The notes under the pieces: model-generated | Told to the model about the DNA's origin: nothing | The model's input: the letters and a program-made list of their open reading frames with translations, nothing else | Databases searched by the model: none | Origin: Massilia sp. YIM B02443 | GTDB lineage: Bacteria > Pseudomonadota > Gammaproteobacteria > Burkholderiales > Burkholderiaceae_D | Assembly: GCF_030411955.1 (NCBI RefSeq) | Contig: NZ_JASNRA010000001.1 | Span: 124,001 to 188,000 of the forward strand | DNA: 64,000 nt | Direction of reading: 5' to 3' | Translations under genes and position numbers: made by a program | In this document: positions 1 to 8,862 of the stretch, in pieces | How the letters are laid out: every line of letters starts with the position of its first letter | How positions within the stretch are numbered: the stretch's first letter is position 1

Positions 1-49
1 TCTTGGAAGCGAGATAGATTCGATTGTGCTTGTGTTTCATCGAGGTTCG

Positions 50-105
50 GACACGGTGATTCAGAGACGGCGATTCAGACGCGGTGAGTCAGACGCGGTG
101 ATACG
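50..105. repeat. Four imperfect 14-bp tandem repeats at the rlmH 3' end
   Basis: Four consecutive 14-bp units (50-63, 64-77, 78-91, 92-105) share the pattern GA-x-x-CGG-x-GA-x-x-CA. The last unit lies inside the rlmH coding region and encodes its C-terminal residues; the stop codon ends unit three. This looks like local duplication of the gene end into the downstream spacer. No function can be assigned. Confidence 0.6.
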
Positions 106-559
106 GATGATTCTGCGTGATCGACCAAGCTCGGTACAATTGTTCCGCAAGCATGACACGGACGATGCCGTGTGGCAATGTCATACTCGAAATTCTAATC
201 AATCCTTCGGCGCGCGCCTTGAGCTCGGGGTCGAGCCCGTCGGCGCCGCCGATCAGGAAAGCAGTGTCGCGGCCGTCGCGTTGCCAGGTTTCCAGCTGCT
301 GCGACAGGCCGACGCTGGTCAGGTCCTTGCCGCGCTCGTCGAGCGCGATGATGCGTACGCCCTTCGGCAGCGCCGCCTCGATGCGCTCGCGTTCGAGCGC
401 CATCGCGGTGGCCGCGGTCTTGCTGCCCGAGCGTTCGACCGGCTTGATTTCCTTGAGCACGATGCGCAGCTCGGGCGGCATGCGCTTGGTGTACTCGGTA
501 AAGCCGGACTCGATCCAGGCCGGCATCTTATGACCGACCGCGGCAATGATCAGCTGCAT
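89..559 (-). CDS. rlmH: 23S rRNA (pseudouridine-1915-N3)-methyltransferase RlmH
   Basis: A 156-residue SPOUT-family methyltransferase that methylates pseudouridine 1915 in helix 69 of 23S rRNA, using S-adenosylmethionine, on the assembled 70S ribosome. The length matches the family exactly. Visible features are the N-terminal [15 protein letters not shown] segment, the knot-region glycine motif LIGGADG at residues 102-108, and the diagnostic C-terminus NHPYHR. The gene follows rsfS by 18 bp on the same strand, the usual pairing of these two ribosome-related genes. The assignment is firm. Confidence 0.97.
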   Translation of the reverse strand: MQLIIAAVGHKMPAWIESGFTEYTKRMPPELRIVLKEIKPVERSGSKTAATAMALERERIEAALPKGVRIIALDERGKDLTSVGLSQQLETWQRDGRDTAFLIGGADGLDPELKARAEGLIRISSMTLPHGIVRVMLAEQLYRAWSITQNHPYHRV

Positions 560-577
560 GAAAAAGCGTCCGAACGA

Positions 578-1312
578 TTACTCGTCTGTCTTCTTGATGC
601 GGCGGATCACCTTTTTCGCAGGCGCCGCTGCCTCGGCGGCCGGGGCGGCGGCCTTCGGCGTACGCTTCGGCGGTTTCGCCTTCAGCGCTTCGACGGCGGC
701 GGTTTCGCTCTTGCTCGGCGCGACCTTCACGGTCTTGCCGGTCGGGACGGCTGCCTTCTTGGCGGCCGGCTTTTTCGCAGCGGTGGTGCCGGCGCTGGCA
801 GCAGTACCTGCGGTCTTCGAGGCGGCGGTGGCGCGCTTGGCGGCCGGCTTGCGCTCCGCAGTTCGCTCATTCACCGGTTTCGCGGCTTCCTGTTCCTGGT
901 TGGCGGCCAGGTGCTTCGACTTGGTTTTCGGCGCATCGGCTTCGATGCCTTCGGCGGTCGACTTGCGCTTGGCGGCGCCCAGCTTGACCGGCTTCTCGCC
1001 CCAGATCTCTTCCAGGCGGTAGTACTGGCGGATCGCCGGCTGCATGATGTGCACGATCATGTCGCCCAGGTCGACCAGCACCCATTCGCCGGTGTCTTCG
1101 CCTTCCAGGCCGACGACGTCGCCGCCTGCGGCCTTGACCTTGTCGCGCACCGAGGCGGCCAGCGCCTTGGTCTGGCGGTTCGACGTGCCCGAGACCACGG
1201 CGATGCGGTCGAACAGGCTGGTCAGGTGGGTCGTGTCGAACAGGACGATGTCCTGGCCCTTGACGTCTTCCAGGGCGTCGACCACGAGCGTTTGCAGTTT
1301 CTTGATATCCAT
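578..1312 (-). CDS. rsfS: Ribosomal silencing factor RsfS with long basic C-terminal extension
   Basis: RsfS binds ribosomal protein uL14 on the 50S subunit and blocks subunit joining when nutrients are scarce. Residues 1 to about 115 form the RsfS fold, with the DIVLFDTTHLTSLFDR region and a GEWVLVDLGDMIVHIM segment. The family is normally about 105-130 residues; this one has 244. The extra 130 residues are Lys/Ala/Pro-rich, low in complexity and probably disordered, resembling histone H1-like tails (repeated AAKKPAAKKA-type units). The start codon overlaps the nadD stop, so the two are probably translationally coupled. The domain is certain; the role of the tail is unknown. Confidence 0.95.
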   Translation of the reverse strand: MDIKKLQTLVVDALEDVKGQDIVLFDTTHLTSLFDRIAVVSGTSNRQTKALAASVRDKVKAAGGDVVGLEGEDTGEWVLVDLGDMIVHIMQPAIRQYYRLEEIWGEKPVKLGAAKRKSTAEGIEADAPKTKSKHLAANQEQEAAKPVNERTAERKPAAKRATAASKTAGTAASAGTTAAKKPAAKKAAVPTGKTVKVAPSKSETAAVEALKAKPPKRTPKAAAPAAEAAAPAKKVIRRIKKTDE

Positions 1313-2037
1313 TAGTTCTTATACAGGTTATGTTGTTGAATGTAGTCTAGCACTTGCGCCATCGCGGGCGCGTTCATGTCCGCGCCCAGCGCGGTGCGCA
1401 GGTTCGCGTCCCTGGTGGCGTCCGTGCCGGCCTGCAAGGCCGCGCGGATGCGGGTGGCCGACACGTCGACCGCCAGCGTCTGCGCGAGACAGACTTTGCC
1501 GTGCGCGCTGGCGCGCACCGCGTCGGGCGTTGCAAGCCGCGCCGACAATTCTTGTGCCACCTGAGGTGGCAATGCTTCCTGGGCCAGGTCGTAGCCGGGG
1601 CGCGTCGCCACGCCCAGGTTGGCCAGCCCGAACAGCTCGCGCCAGTCGCGCCAGGTATCCAGCCGCTGCAGCTGGTCGGCGCCCATCAGGAACACGATCG
1701 ATGCCTTGTCGCCCAGCTCGGCGCGCAAGGATCGCAGCGTGTCGACCGAGTAGGTCGGCGCGCCGTTCTGGCTGCGAACGATTTCCTGGCGGTCGATCGT
1801 GGCCTTCGGTGTTACTTCCGCGAAGGCCAGTTCGAGCATGGCGACGCGGTCGTCGTCGCCGGCCTGCAGGGAGCGCTTCTGCCATGGGCGGCCGGCCGGC
1901 AGGATGCGCAGCGCGTCCGGCTGCAGCAATTGCGCGAACAGCCGGGCCAGCGCGACGTGGCCATGGTGTACCGGGTCGAAGCTGCCGCCAAGAACGGCGA
2001 CGCAGGTCGGGCGCTCCGGCGGGCCGGAGGTCGCCAT
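1312..2037 (-). CDS. nadD: Nicotinate-mononucleotide adenylyltransferase NadD
   Basis: A 241-residue enzyme that adenylates nicotinate mononucleotide to deamido-NAD in NAD biosynthesis. The nucleotidyltransferase signature GGSFDPVHHGH sits at residues 17-27, and the C-terminal SATRIR motif is present near residue 205. A longer open frame continues upstream, but it runs through hemF. The ATG at 2037 was chosen because it places the signature near the N-terminus and overlaps the hemF stop by one base (ATGA). The stop overlaps the rsfS start in the same manner, so hemF-nadD-rsfS is a tightly coupled run. Confidence 0.96.
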   Translation of the reverse strand: MATSGPPERPTCVAVLGGSFDPVHHGHVALARLFAQLLQPDALRILPAGRPWQKRSLQAGDDDRVAMLELAFAEVTPKATIDRQEIVRSQNGAPTYSVDTLRSLRAELGDKASIVFLMGADQLQRLDTWRDWRELFGLANLGVATRPGYDLAQEALPPQVAQELSARLATPDAVRASAHGKVCLAQTLAVDVSATRIRAALQAGTDATRDANLRTALGADMNAPAMAQVLDYIQQHNLYKN

Positions 2038-2948
2038 CACGACGCCAGCCAGTCCCGGTGCACCAGGAAGTCGGAATACAGACGCTCTTCCGCGCTGCCC
2101 GGTTCCGGATGCCAGTCGTAGCGCCATTTGACGATCGGCGGCATCGACATCAGGATCGCTTCGGTGCGTCCGCCCGACTGCAGGCCGAACAGCGTGCCGC
2201 GGTCCCACACCAGGTTGAACTCGACGTAGCGGCCGCGGCGGTAGGCCTGGAAGTCGCGTTCGCGTTCGCCGTACGGCTGGTCCTTGCGCGCATTCACGAT
2301 CGGCAGGTAGGCGTCGAGGAAGCCGTCGCCGACGCTTTGCATCATTGCGAACGACTGATCGAAGCCGAGCTCGTTGAAGTCGTCGAAGAAGATGCCGCCG
2401 ACGCCGCGCGGCTCCTTGCGGTGCTTCAGGTAGAAGTACTCGTCGCACCAGGTCTTGAAGCGATCGTGCAGCGTGTCGCCGAACGGCGCCAGGGCGTCGT
2501 GGCAGACCTGGTGGAAGTGGCGCACATCCTGTTCGTTGCCGTAGTACGGGGTCAGGTCCATGCCGCCGCCGAACCACCAGACCGGGTCCTTGCCCGGGGC
2601 GGTGGCTTCGAAGAAGCGCACGTTCATGTGCACCGTCGGGGCGTACGGGTTGCGCGGGTGCAGCACCAGCGACACGCCCATCGCTTCCCACGCGCGGCCG
2701 GCCAGTTCCGGGCGCACGGCGCTGGCCGATGGCGGCAGGGCGGCGCCGGTGACGTGCGAGAAATTCACGCCGCCGCGCTCGAACACATTGCCTTCTTCGA
2801 TCAGGCGCGAGATGCCGCCGCCGCCTTCAGGGCGTTCCCAGCTGTCGCGCAGGAAGGGCTTGCCGTCGACCTGCTCGAGGGCGGCGACGATGCGCGCTTG
2901 CAGGTCGAGCAGCCAGGCTTTGACGATGGCGGGATCGGGGGAGGACAT
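2037..2948 (-). CDS. hemF: Oxygen-dependent coproporphyrinogen III oxidase
   Basis: Catalyses the aerobic oxidative decarboxylation of coproporphyrinogen III to protoporphyrinogen IX in haem synthesis. The product is about 303 residues, in line with E. coli HemF (about 300). Family signatures are clear, including [12 protein letters not shown] and the His-containing [11 protein letters not shown] helix. The start at 2948 (MSSPDPA) is preferred over an in-frame ATG 14 codons upstream because it matches the family length. It overlaps nadD downstream. Confidence 0.96.
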   Translation of the reverse strand: MSSPDPAIVKAWLLDLQARIVAALEQVDGKPFLRDSWERPEGGGGISRLIEEGNVFERGGVNFSHVTGAALPPSASAVRPELAGRAWEAMGVSLVLHPRNPYAPTVHMNVRFFEATAPGKDPVWWFGGGMDLTPYYGNEQDVRHFHQVCHDALAPFGDTLHDRFKTWCDEYFYLKHRKEPRGVGGIFFDDFNELGFDQSFAMMQSVGDGFLDAYLPIVNARKDQPYGERERDFQAYRRGRYVEFNLVWDRGTLFGLQSGGRTEAILMSMPPIVKWRYDWHPEPGSAEERLYSDFLVHRDWLAS

Positions 2949-3068
2949 GCGGTTCGGGTGCGGAAGTGAAAAAGTGCGCAGATTGTACACCTGCGCGTGG
3001 GGTTGATTCTAATTGGGGTGTTGCCGAGGTATGTGGTGCAAGGTGGCCGTGTGGCTGATCTGCGGACT

Positions 3069-3180
3069 TGGATTCCCGCCTGCGCGGGAATGACGTTCAT
3101 AAGAACTGTCTGAGAATCACCGTATCCGGTTCTTTCACCACAAACCTGAAAACCGTCGTTCCCGCGAAGGCGGGAACCCA
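3069..3180. repeat. Pair of inverted REP-like hairpin elements
   Basis: Two short palindromes lie head-to-head in the hemF-purD spacer. The first (3072-3091) is ATTCCCGC-loop-GCGGGAAT; the second (3158-3177) is GTTCCCGC-loop-GCGGGAAC. The flanks also match when one copy is reversed (a CGTC tag before and CC after the hairpin). This arrangement is typical of REP/BIME-type intergenic repeats. A related core is present in the terminator at 7908-7944. The rest of the 266-bp spacer shows nothing else. Confidence 0.75.
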
Positions 3181-3214
3181 AGTTCAACCAGCATTGCGCA
3201 GCCGCGCCAGCGAA

Positions 3215-4480
3215 TTATTTCACGCCGCGCCAGCCGATATCGCGCCGGTACTGCGCGCCATTGAAGTGGATGCGCTCGACCGTCTCGTAAGCCTGCTTTT
3301 GCGCCATCTTGACGCTGTCGCCCAGGCCCACCACGCACAGCACGCGGCCGCCGCTGGTCTGCAGCGTGCCGCCCACGGTGCGGGTGCCGGCGTGGAAGGT
3401 GACGCATTCCGGGGTCTCGGCCGGGATGCCGTCGATCACGTCGCCCTTGCGCGGGCTGTCCGGATAGCCGGCGGCGGCCATCACCACGCCCACCGCGGTG
3501 CGGCGGTCCCACTCCAGCTCGACCGTGTCGAGGCTGCCGTTGCAGGCGTGCTCGAGCACCGTGGCGAAGTCGCTCTTCAGGCGCGTCATGATCGGCTGGG
3601 TTTCCGGGTCGCCCATGCGGCAGTTGAATTCGAGCGTGCGCGGGTTGCCTTCGCCGTCGATCATCAGGCCGGCGTACAGGAAGCCGGTGAACGGGATGCC
3701 GTCGCGCGCCATGCCCTGGATGGTCGGGTTGATGATCTCGCGCATCACGCGCGCATGCATCGACGGCGTCACGATCGGCGCCGGCGAATAGGCGCCCATG
3801 CCGCCCGTGTTCGGGCCCTGGTCGTTGTCCTGCAGGCGCTTGTGGTCCTGGCTGGTGGCCAGCGCCAGCACGTTCCTGCCGTCGCACATGACGATGAAGC
3901 TGGCTTCTTCGCCGGCCAGGAATTCCTCGATCACGATGCGCGCGCCGGCGTCGCCGAAGGCGTTGTCGGACAGCATGTGATCGACGGCGCCGTGCGCTTC
4001 GTCCCGCGACATCGCCACCACCACGCCCTTGCCGGCGGCCAGGCCGTCGGCCTTGATCACGATCGGGGCGCCGTTGGCGTCGATGTAGGCGTGCGCCTCC
4101 GCCGCATCGGAGAAGGTCTGGTACTTGGCGGTCGGGATGCCGTGGCGCTGCATGAAGGCCTTGGCGAAGTCCTTCGAGCTTTCCAGCTGGGCCGCTTCGC
4201 GGGTCGGGCCGAAGATCTTCAGGCCGCGCGAACGGAACAGGTTGACGATGCCGGCGGCCAGCGGCGCTTCCGGACCGACCAGGGTCAGGGCCACCCCTTC
4301 GGAGACCACGAAGTCGGCCAGCGCTTCCGGTTCGCTCAGCTGCACGGTGACCAGACGCGCGTCGCGCTCGGTGCCGCCGTTGCCGGGCGCGACGAAGACC
4401 GTCTGCACACGTTCCGATTGGGCCAGTTTCCACGCCAGCGCGTGTTCGCGGCCGCCCGAGCCGACTACGAGGATTTTCAT
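3215..4480 (-). CDS. purD: Phosphoribosylamine--glycine ligase
   Basis: The 421-residue ATP-grasp enzyme joins glycine to 5-phosphoribosylamine in the second step of de novo purine synthesis. The N-terminus MKILVVGSGGREHALAWKL is the PurD signature. ATP-grasp elements include PIVIKADGLAAGKGV around residues 140-155 and EFNCRMGDPETQ near residue 290. Length is standard. It lies 13 bp downstream of yebC on the same strand, so both are probably cotranscribed. Confidence 0.98.
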   Translation of the reverse strand: MKILVVGSGGREHALAWKLAQSERVQTVFVAPGNGGTERDARLVTVQLSEPEALADFVVSEGVALTLVGPEAPLAAGIVNLFRSRGLKIFGPTREAAQLESSKDFAKAFMQRHGIPTAKYQTFSDAAEAHAYIDANGAPIVIKADGLAAGKGVVVAMSRDEAHGAVDHMLSDNAFGDAGARIVIEEFLAGEEASFIVMCDGRNVLALATSQDHKRLQDNDQGPNTGGMGAYSPAPIVTPSMHARVMREIINPTIQGMARDGIPFTGFLYAGLMIDGEGNPRTLEFNCRMGDPETQPIMTRLKSDFATVLEHACNGSLDTVELEWDRRTAVGVVMAAAGYPDSPRKGDVIDGIPAETPECVTFHAGTRTVGGTLQTSGGRVLCVVGLGDSVKMAQKQAYETVERIHFNGAQYRRDIGWRGVK

Positions 4481-4493
4481 ATGCTACCTACTC

Positions 4494-5219
4494 TTATTCT
4501 TCGATCACGGCGTTGGTGTACACCTCTTGCACGTCGTCCAGGTTTTCCAGCGCGTCGAGGATCTTCTGCATCTTGATCGCGTCTTCGCCGGTGAACACGG
4601 TCTCGGTCGCGGGCTTCATGATCACTTCGGCCACCTCGGCCTTGAAACCGGCCGACGCCAAAGCTTCCTTCACGCCGGCGAAGGCGTGCGGATCGCACAG
4701 CACCTCGAAGCCACCTTCTTCGTCGGCCACCACGTCGTCGGCGCCGGCTTCCAGCGCCGCTTCCATCAGCTTGTCTTCGTCGACGCCGGGCGCGAACAGG
4801 AACTGGCCGGTGTGCGTGAACATGAACGCGACCGAACCTTCGGTGCCCATATTGCCGCCGTACTTGTTGAAGGCGTGGCGCACTTCGGCCACGGTGCGCA
4901 CGCGGTTGTCGGTCAGGCAGTCGACGATGATCGCCGCGCCGCCGATGCCATAGCCTTCGTAGCGCACTTCTTCGTAGTTCACGCCTTCGAGTTCGCCCGA
5001 GCCGCGCTGGATCGCACGGGTGACGTTATCCTTCGGCATGTTGGCGTCGGCCGCCTTGTCGACCGCGAGACGCAGGCGCGGGTTGGACGCGATGTCGCTG
5101 CCGCCCATGCGCGCCGCCACGGTGATCTCCTTGATCAGGCGCGTCCAGATCTTGCCGCGCTTGGCGTCAGTAGCGGCTTTCTTGTGCTTGATATTGGCCC
5201 ATTTGCTGTGTCCAGCCAT
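4494..5219 (-). CDS. yebC: YebC/TACO1 family protein
   Basis: A 241-residue member of the YebC/TACO1 family. Members have been described as DNA-binding regulators and, more recently, as factors that help ribosomes through difficult polyproline stretches. The N-terminus [22 protein letters not shown] is the family hallmark (residues 1-22), and the [13 protein letters not shown] segment is also typical. The gene heads the yebC-purD pair. The family assignment is certain; the exact role in this organism is not. Confidence 0.95.
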   Translation of the reverse strand: MAGHSKWANIKHKKAATDAKRGKIWTRLIKEITVAARMGGSDIASNPRLRLAVDKAADANMPKDNVTRAIQRGSGELEGVNYEEVRYEGYGIGGAAIIVDCLTDNRVRTVAEVRHAFNKYGGNMGTEGSVAFMFTHTGQFLFAPGVDEDKLMEAALEAGADDVVADEEGGFEVLCDPHAFAGVKEALASAGFKAEVAEVIMKPATETVFTGEDAIKMQKILDALENLDDVQEVYTNAVIEE

Positions 5220-5298
5220 GTTCGAGAATCCTTAGACGGTATGCAAGAGTGGCCGATATTCTAGCATAGCCCCCCTTGCCAAAATCGCCGCGGACTCG

Positions 5299-6072
5299 TC
5301 ATGGAAACAACAGTCGGGTGCCCAATGCCAGCAGCGCCAGCCCGCCCGCGCAGGCGATCCAGTGGCCGGCGTCGAACCGGATTTCGGCCAGTACCAGCAG
5401 GCCGATGGCGGCGATCGCGGCCGGGTTATCGGGCCCCGCCGCCAGCAGCACCAGCATCAGCAGCCAGCAGCAACCCAGGCTCTGGTAGGCGTGCGCCGCG
5501 CCGCGGCCGAAGGCGCCGGCCAGGCCGTCGCGCCAGCCGGCCAGGATGCCGGGTAGCGGCGCGCGGCAGTGCTCCAGGCAGGCGTGCTTGGCTGGCGTCC
5601 ACTGGTAGATGCCGGCCGCCGCCAGCGCCAGGCCGAGCACGGTGGGGTGGCGCGCCGTGCCGGCGGCGGCCGCCGCATCGAGGGTCCATTGGGCAATCAT
5701 CGCCAGCAGCGCGAAGCCGGTCCAGGCGAGCAGGTAGGCCAGCACGAACAGGAAGGTGCACAGGCGCGCGCGGCGCCGCGCCGACTGCGCGCGCCGTCCC
5801 GCCAGGCGCGCGAACAGCACCGCCGCGCGGCTGGCCAGCGGCAGCATCAGGGCCGTGCACAGGCCGGCCCACATCAGGAACAGCAGCGCCATCTGGGCGG
5901 CGCGCCAGGGCAGGGAAGGGGCGGCGGCGCTCTCCATCATGGCATCGAAGGTGGGCGGCGCGACCAGGGCCAGGGCGGCCCAGCACACGCTGGCCAGCAG
6001 CGACAGCAGCAGCAGGGCCAGTGCGACCGGGCGGTCGCTGCCGGCGCGCAGATCGGGCTCGCCAAAGGTCAT
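5299..6072 (-). CDS. DUF2182 polytopic membrane protein
   Basis: A 257-residue, strongly hydrophobic protein with about six membrane segments. It matches the DUF2182 family, described as predicted metal-binding integral membrane proteins. Support comes from the YLLAWTGFALLA helix, the YQWTPAKHACLEHCR loop with its two cysteines and a histidine, and the later SLGCCW motif. A DUF1326 partner often sits beside these genes, but none is seen here. A GGAG ribosome site precedes the ATG. The function is not known. Confidence 0.85.
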   Translation of the reverse strand: MTFGEPDLRAGSDRPVALALLLLSLLASVCWAALALVAPPTFDAMMESAAAPSLPWRAAQMALLFLMWAGLCTALMLPLASRAAVLFARLAGRRAQSARRRARLCTFLFVLAYLLAWTGFALLAMIAQWTLDAAAAAGTARHPTVLGLALAAAGIYQWTPAKHACLEHCRAPLPGILAGWRDGLAGAFGRGAAHAYQSLGCCWLLMLVLLAAGPDNPAAIAAIGLLVLAEIRFDAGHWIACAGGLALLALGTRLLFP

Positions 6073-6483
6073 CGCGGCGCTCCGTGGACCTGTGCGGCGC
6101 AGGTGTTGCGGGTCATGGGCTTCTCCTGTCGGGGTGCACTAGGCTGTTCGACCGCACCGCCGGCGCCTCCGTTCGGCGAGCGCGGCCCCGGGATTGCCGG
6201 ACCGGCACCGGGATCCGGCACGGTTGTTGTCTGCTCATGCGTTGTGGCGGCGGCACTGCGTCTCCCGCGCAACAGCGCCGGGCGTACTGGTCCGTGCGTT
6301 CGTGGCGCTGGAAGCATGCTGGCGGCCGCTTTTCAGCGTTGCCGCCACAGCCGTGCGCCGTGATTGATCCTGTTCAGCATCCGTGGACGCCGCCGGTGTT
6401 TATTCTTGACCTGGGAATGGATGCGGTATCCTTGGTGCTCCCCGTCTTTACCGACAGTCTCTACCAACACTACGCGCGCCGAC
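6073..6483. other. 411-bp spacer between divergent DUF2182 and mgsA genes
   Basis: No convincing gene is present. The only site worth recording is a weak sigma-70-like promoter facing mgsA: TTGACC at 6406-6411 and TATCCT at 6427-6432, with a shorter than usual 15-bp spacer. It lies about 50 bp before the mgsA start. Confidence 0.4.
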
Positions 6484-6900
6484 ATGACCACGACCACCGC
6501 TTCCGCCGCCCAGCCCCCACAGGTTCCACGCATCGCCCTGATCGCCCACGACAAGAAGAAGGACGACATGATCTCGCTCGCCGCCGAATACCTCGACTTT
6601 TTGAAAGGCTGCACGCTGTCGGCCACCGGCACCACCGGCGGGCGCCTGATCAACGAGCTGGGCCTGAGTGTCGAGCGCAAGCATTCCGGTCCGGTCGGCG
6701 GCGACCTGCAGATCGGCGCCCAGCTGGTCGACGGCCTGGTCGATTGCGTGATCTTCCTGCGCGACCCGATGACGCCGCAGCCGCACGAACCCGACATCAA
6801 CGCCCTGGTGCGCGCCTGCGATGTGCACAACGTGCCGTGCGCCACCAACGTCTCGACCGCGCGCCTGGTGCTGTCGCAGTTGCAGGGTGCGCGCCGCTAA
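6484..6900 (+). CDS. mgsA: Methylglyoxal synthase
   Basis: Converts dihydroxyacetone phosphate to methylglyoxal and phosphate, a bypass of lower glycolysis when phosphate is short. The 138-residue product carries the MGS-like fold motifs [13 protein letters not shown] (residues 16-28), [10 protein letters not shown] and [13 protein letters not shown]. The catalytic Asp is expected in the GGDLQIG loop. An open frame extends 40 codons upstream, but ATG 6484 gives the normal N-terminus. The gene is followed 28 bp later by a quinone oxidoreductase on the same strand. Confidence 0.95.
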   Translation: MTTTTASAAQPPQVPRIALIAHDKKKDDMISLAAEYLDFLKGCTLSATGTTGGRLINELGLSVERKHSGPVGGDLQIGAQLVDGLVDCVIFLRDPMTPQPHEPDINALVRACDVHNVPCATNVSTARLVLSQLQGARR

Positions 6901-6928
6901 GTCCCGTTACTTTATCGAGGAGAGGTCC

Positions 6929-7906
6929 ATGCACGCCAAAGCGATCCGCTTCGCCGCCACCGGCGGCCCCGAAGTCCTGGAATACGTCGACGTCGAGGTG
7001 GGCGCGCCCGGCCCCGGCGAGGCGCTGGTGCGCCAGCATGCGATCGGCCTGAACTTCATCGACGTGTATTACCGCACCGGCCTGTACCCGCAGCCGCTGC
7101 CGTCCGGCCTGGGCCGCGAAGGCGCGGGCGTGGTCGAAGCGGTGGGGGAGGGCGTAACGCACCTGCAGCCGGGGGACCGGGTCGCCTACGCGGGCGGACC
7201 GAACGGCGCCTATGCCGAGCTGCGCACGATGCCGGCCGACGTGCTGGTGCGCCTGCCGGATGCGGTCGGCTTCGACACCGCCGCCGCCATGATGCTGCAG
7301 GGCCTGACGGTGCAGTACCTGCTGCGCAGCACCTATCCGGTGAAAGCCGGCGAAACCATCCTGCTCCACGCCGCGGCCGGCGGCGTCGGCCTGATCGCCT
7401 GCCAGTGGGCGCGCGCCCTGGGCGTCGAGCTGATCGGCACCGTGGGCTCGAAAGAAAAGGCCGAGCTGGCGCTGGCGCACGGCGCCGCCCACGTGATCAA
7501 TTACAACGAGGAAGACATCGCCGCGCGCGTGCGCGAGATCACGAACGGCGCCGGGGTGCCGGTGGTGTACGACTCGGTCGGCAAGGATACCTTCGCCGCC
7601 TCGCTGGCCTGCCTGCGCCGGCGTGGACTGATGGTCAGCTTCGGCAATTCGTCCGGCCCGGTACCGCCGGTGGCGCCGGGCGAACTGTCGAAACACGGCT
7701 CGCTGTACCTGACGCGGCCGACGCTGGGCGACTACATGGCCACCCGCGACGAGCTGGAGGCGATGGCGGCCGACCTGTTCGAGGTGGTCACCAGCGGCAA
7801 GGTGAAGGTCGAGGTGCGCCAGCGCTTTCCGCTGGCGCAAGCGGCCGAGGCGCACCGCGCGCTGGAAGGGCGGCGCACGACCGGGTCGACGGTGTTGCTG
7901 CCATAA
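6929..7906 (+). CDS. qorA: NADPH:quinone oxidoreductase (zinc-independent MDR family)
   Basis: A 325-residue medium-chain dehydrogenase/reductase of the quinone oxidoreductase (zeta-crystallin) branch, expected to reduce quinones with NADPH. The Rossmann motif is HAAAGGVGLIACQWA (about residues 148-162), and the N-terminal GLNFIDVYYRTGLYP block is typical of Qor. Catalytic zinc ligands are absent, as expected for this branch. The start at 6929 has a GAGGAGAGG ribosome site 4 bp upstream. A link with methylglyoxal detoxification is possible from context but not shown. Confidence 0.92.
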   Translation: MHAKAIRFAATGGPEVLEYVDVEVGAPGPGEALVRQHAIGLNFIDVYYRTGLYPQPLPSGLGREGAGVVEAVGEGVTHLQPGDRVAYAGGPNGAYAELRTMPADVLVRLPDAVGFDTAAAMMLQGLTVQYLLRSTYPVKAGETILLHAAAGGVGLIACQWARALGVELIGTVGSKEKAELALAHGAAHVINYNEEDIAARVREITNGAGVPVVYDSVGKDTFAASLACLRRRGLMVSFGNSSGPVPPVAPGELSKHGSLYLTRPTLGDYMATRDELEAMAADLFEVVTSGKVKVEVRQRFPLAQAAEAHRALEGRRTTGSTVLLP

Positions 7907-7907
7907 A

Positions 7908-7944
7908 AAAACGTCGTTCCTGCCAGCGGCGGGAACGACGTTTT
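7908..7944. terminator. Bidirectional rho-independent terminator
   Basis: A near-perfect 17-bp stem (AAAACGTCGTTCCTGCC paired with GGCGGGAACGACGTTTT, one G-T wobble) with an AGC loop is flanked by A-tracts and T-tracts. It lies between the converging quinone oxidoreductase and DUF4136 genes and should stop transcription from both sides. Its core CGTCGTTCC..GGGAACG resembles the REP-like elements at 3069-3180. Confidence 0.88.
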
Positions 7945-7970
7945 CAGGATGGTGCGGCGGACTGCGTCGC

Positions 7971-8627
7971 TTACGACTTCGGTTCCTGCTTCAGTTCGAC
8001 CCGGCGCGCCACGCCCGACGGTCCCGGGAACCCTTCGAACGCGCTCTGCACCAGCGCCGGCATGATTTCCGGCGTCGACATATTGCGGCTGGTATTGTGC
8101 ACCGTGACATCGAACAAGCGTTTGCCGTCGCGCGCCTGCTTGATCGACACCTGCAGCTCGCGCCGGAAGTGGTGCTCGATCGAGCTCTGGTAGGCCGGGT
8201 ACGGGCTCCAGAACGGATCGTAGAACGGGCTGTACCAGCCGCCCCAGTAGCGGCGGTTGAAGCCGCGGTAGCCATAGCCGCGGAAGCCGAAACGGGCCGA
8301 CGGGTAGTAGTACGGCGTCATCAGCGGTTCCAGCACCCGCACCGGGATGTCGGTGGTGGTGAAGCGCATCGACACCGTCAACGCCGGCGTGGCGCCGTTG
8401 GCGTCGGTGAAGCCCTGGCGCGCCAGCTGGCCGCGCACCAGTTCCTTGTAGCTCTGCCATTCCAGCGTATCGTCGGGCGGTGGCGGCACTTCGAACACGT
8501 AGCTCTTGTCGGCGATCTGCGCCGGCCACTGGTGGAAGGTGGTGACATCGCTGCGGATGGTGGTCGCGCAACCGCCCAGCAGCAGCGCGAGCGCCGTACC
8601 GGCAGCGACCATGATGAGGCGTTTCAT
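7971..8627 (-). CDS. DUF4136 lipoprotein
   Basis: A 218-residue protein with a lipoprotein signal peptide: MKRLIMVAAGTALALLLGGC with the lipobox LGGC, lipidated Cys at residue 20. The mature part fits DUF4136, whose members are small periplasmic or outer-membrane lipoproteins of unknown function. The early TFHQWP element and the closing ARRVEL segment are typical. A Tyr/Gly/Phe-rich stretch at about residues 112-145 is noteworthy. The molecular role is unknown. Confidence 0.85.
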   Translation of the reverse strand: MKRLIMVAAGTALALLLGGCATTIRSDVTTFHQWPAQIADKSYVFEVPPPPDDTLEWQSYKELVRGQLARQGFTDANGATPALTVSMRFTTTDIPVRVLEPLMTPYYYPSARFGFRGYGYRGFNRRYWGGWYSPFYDPFWSPYPAYQSSIEHHFRRELQVSIKQARDGKRLFDVTVHNTSRNMSTPEIMPALVQSAFEGFPGPSGVARRVELKQEPKS

Positions 8628-8862
8628 GCATTTCTCCCTGTTTTATACGTTCGGTATTTCCCCGATGCTCCAGCTTAGCGCTTGTCCAGAATCCATAGAC
8701 CAGAATTTACACCCGGTTACGCGCCGTACCCGCCCGATACATGACGACACATTCACTTCCCGCCGCGCGCCCGTGGCGCGTCCGGCAAGCTTGTCGAAAC
8801 GCTCAGAACCGGGGCTTATGGGTACAATAAGGTCTTCTCCCACTGTGTCAGCGGAATAACCC

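Noticed and set aside
3069..3180. Possible CRISPR-like repeats
   Set aside because: Only two copies, in inverted orientation, each a hairpin; REP-like instead.
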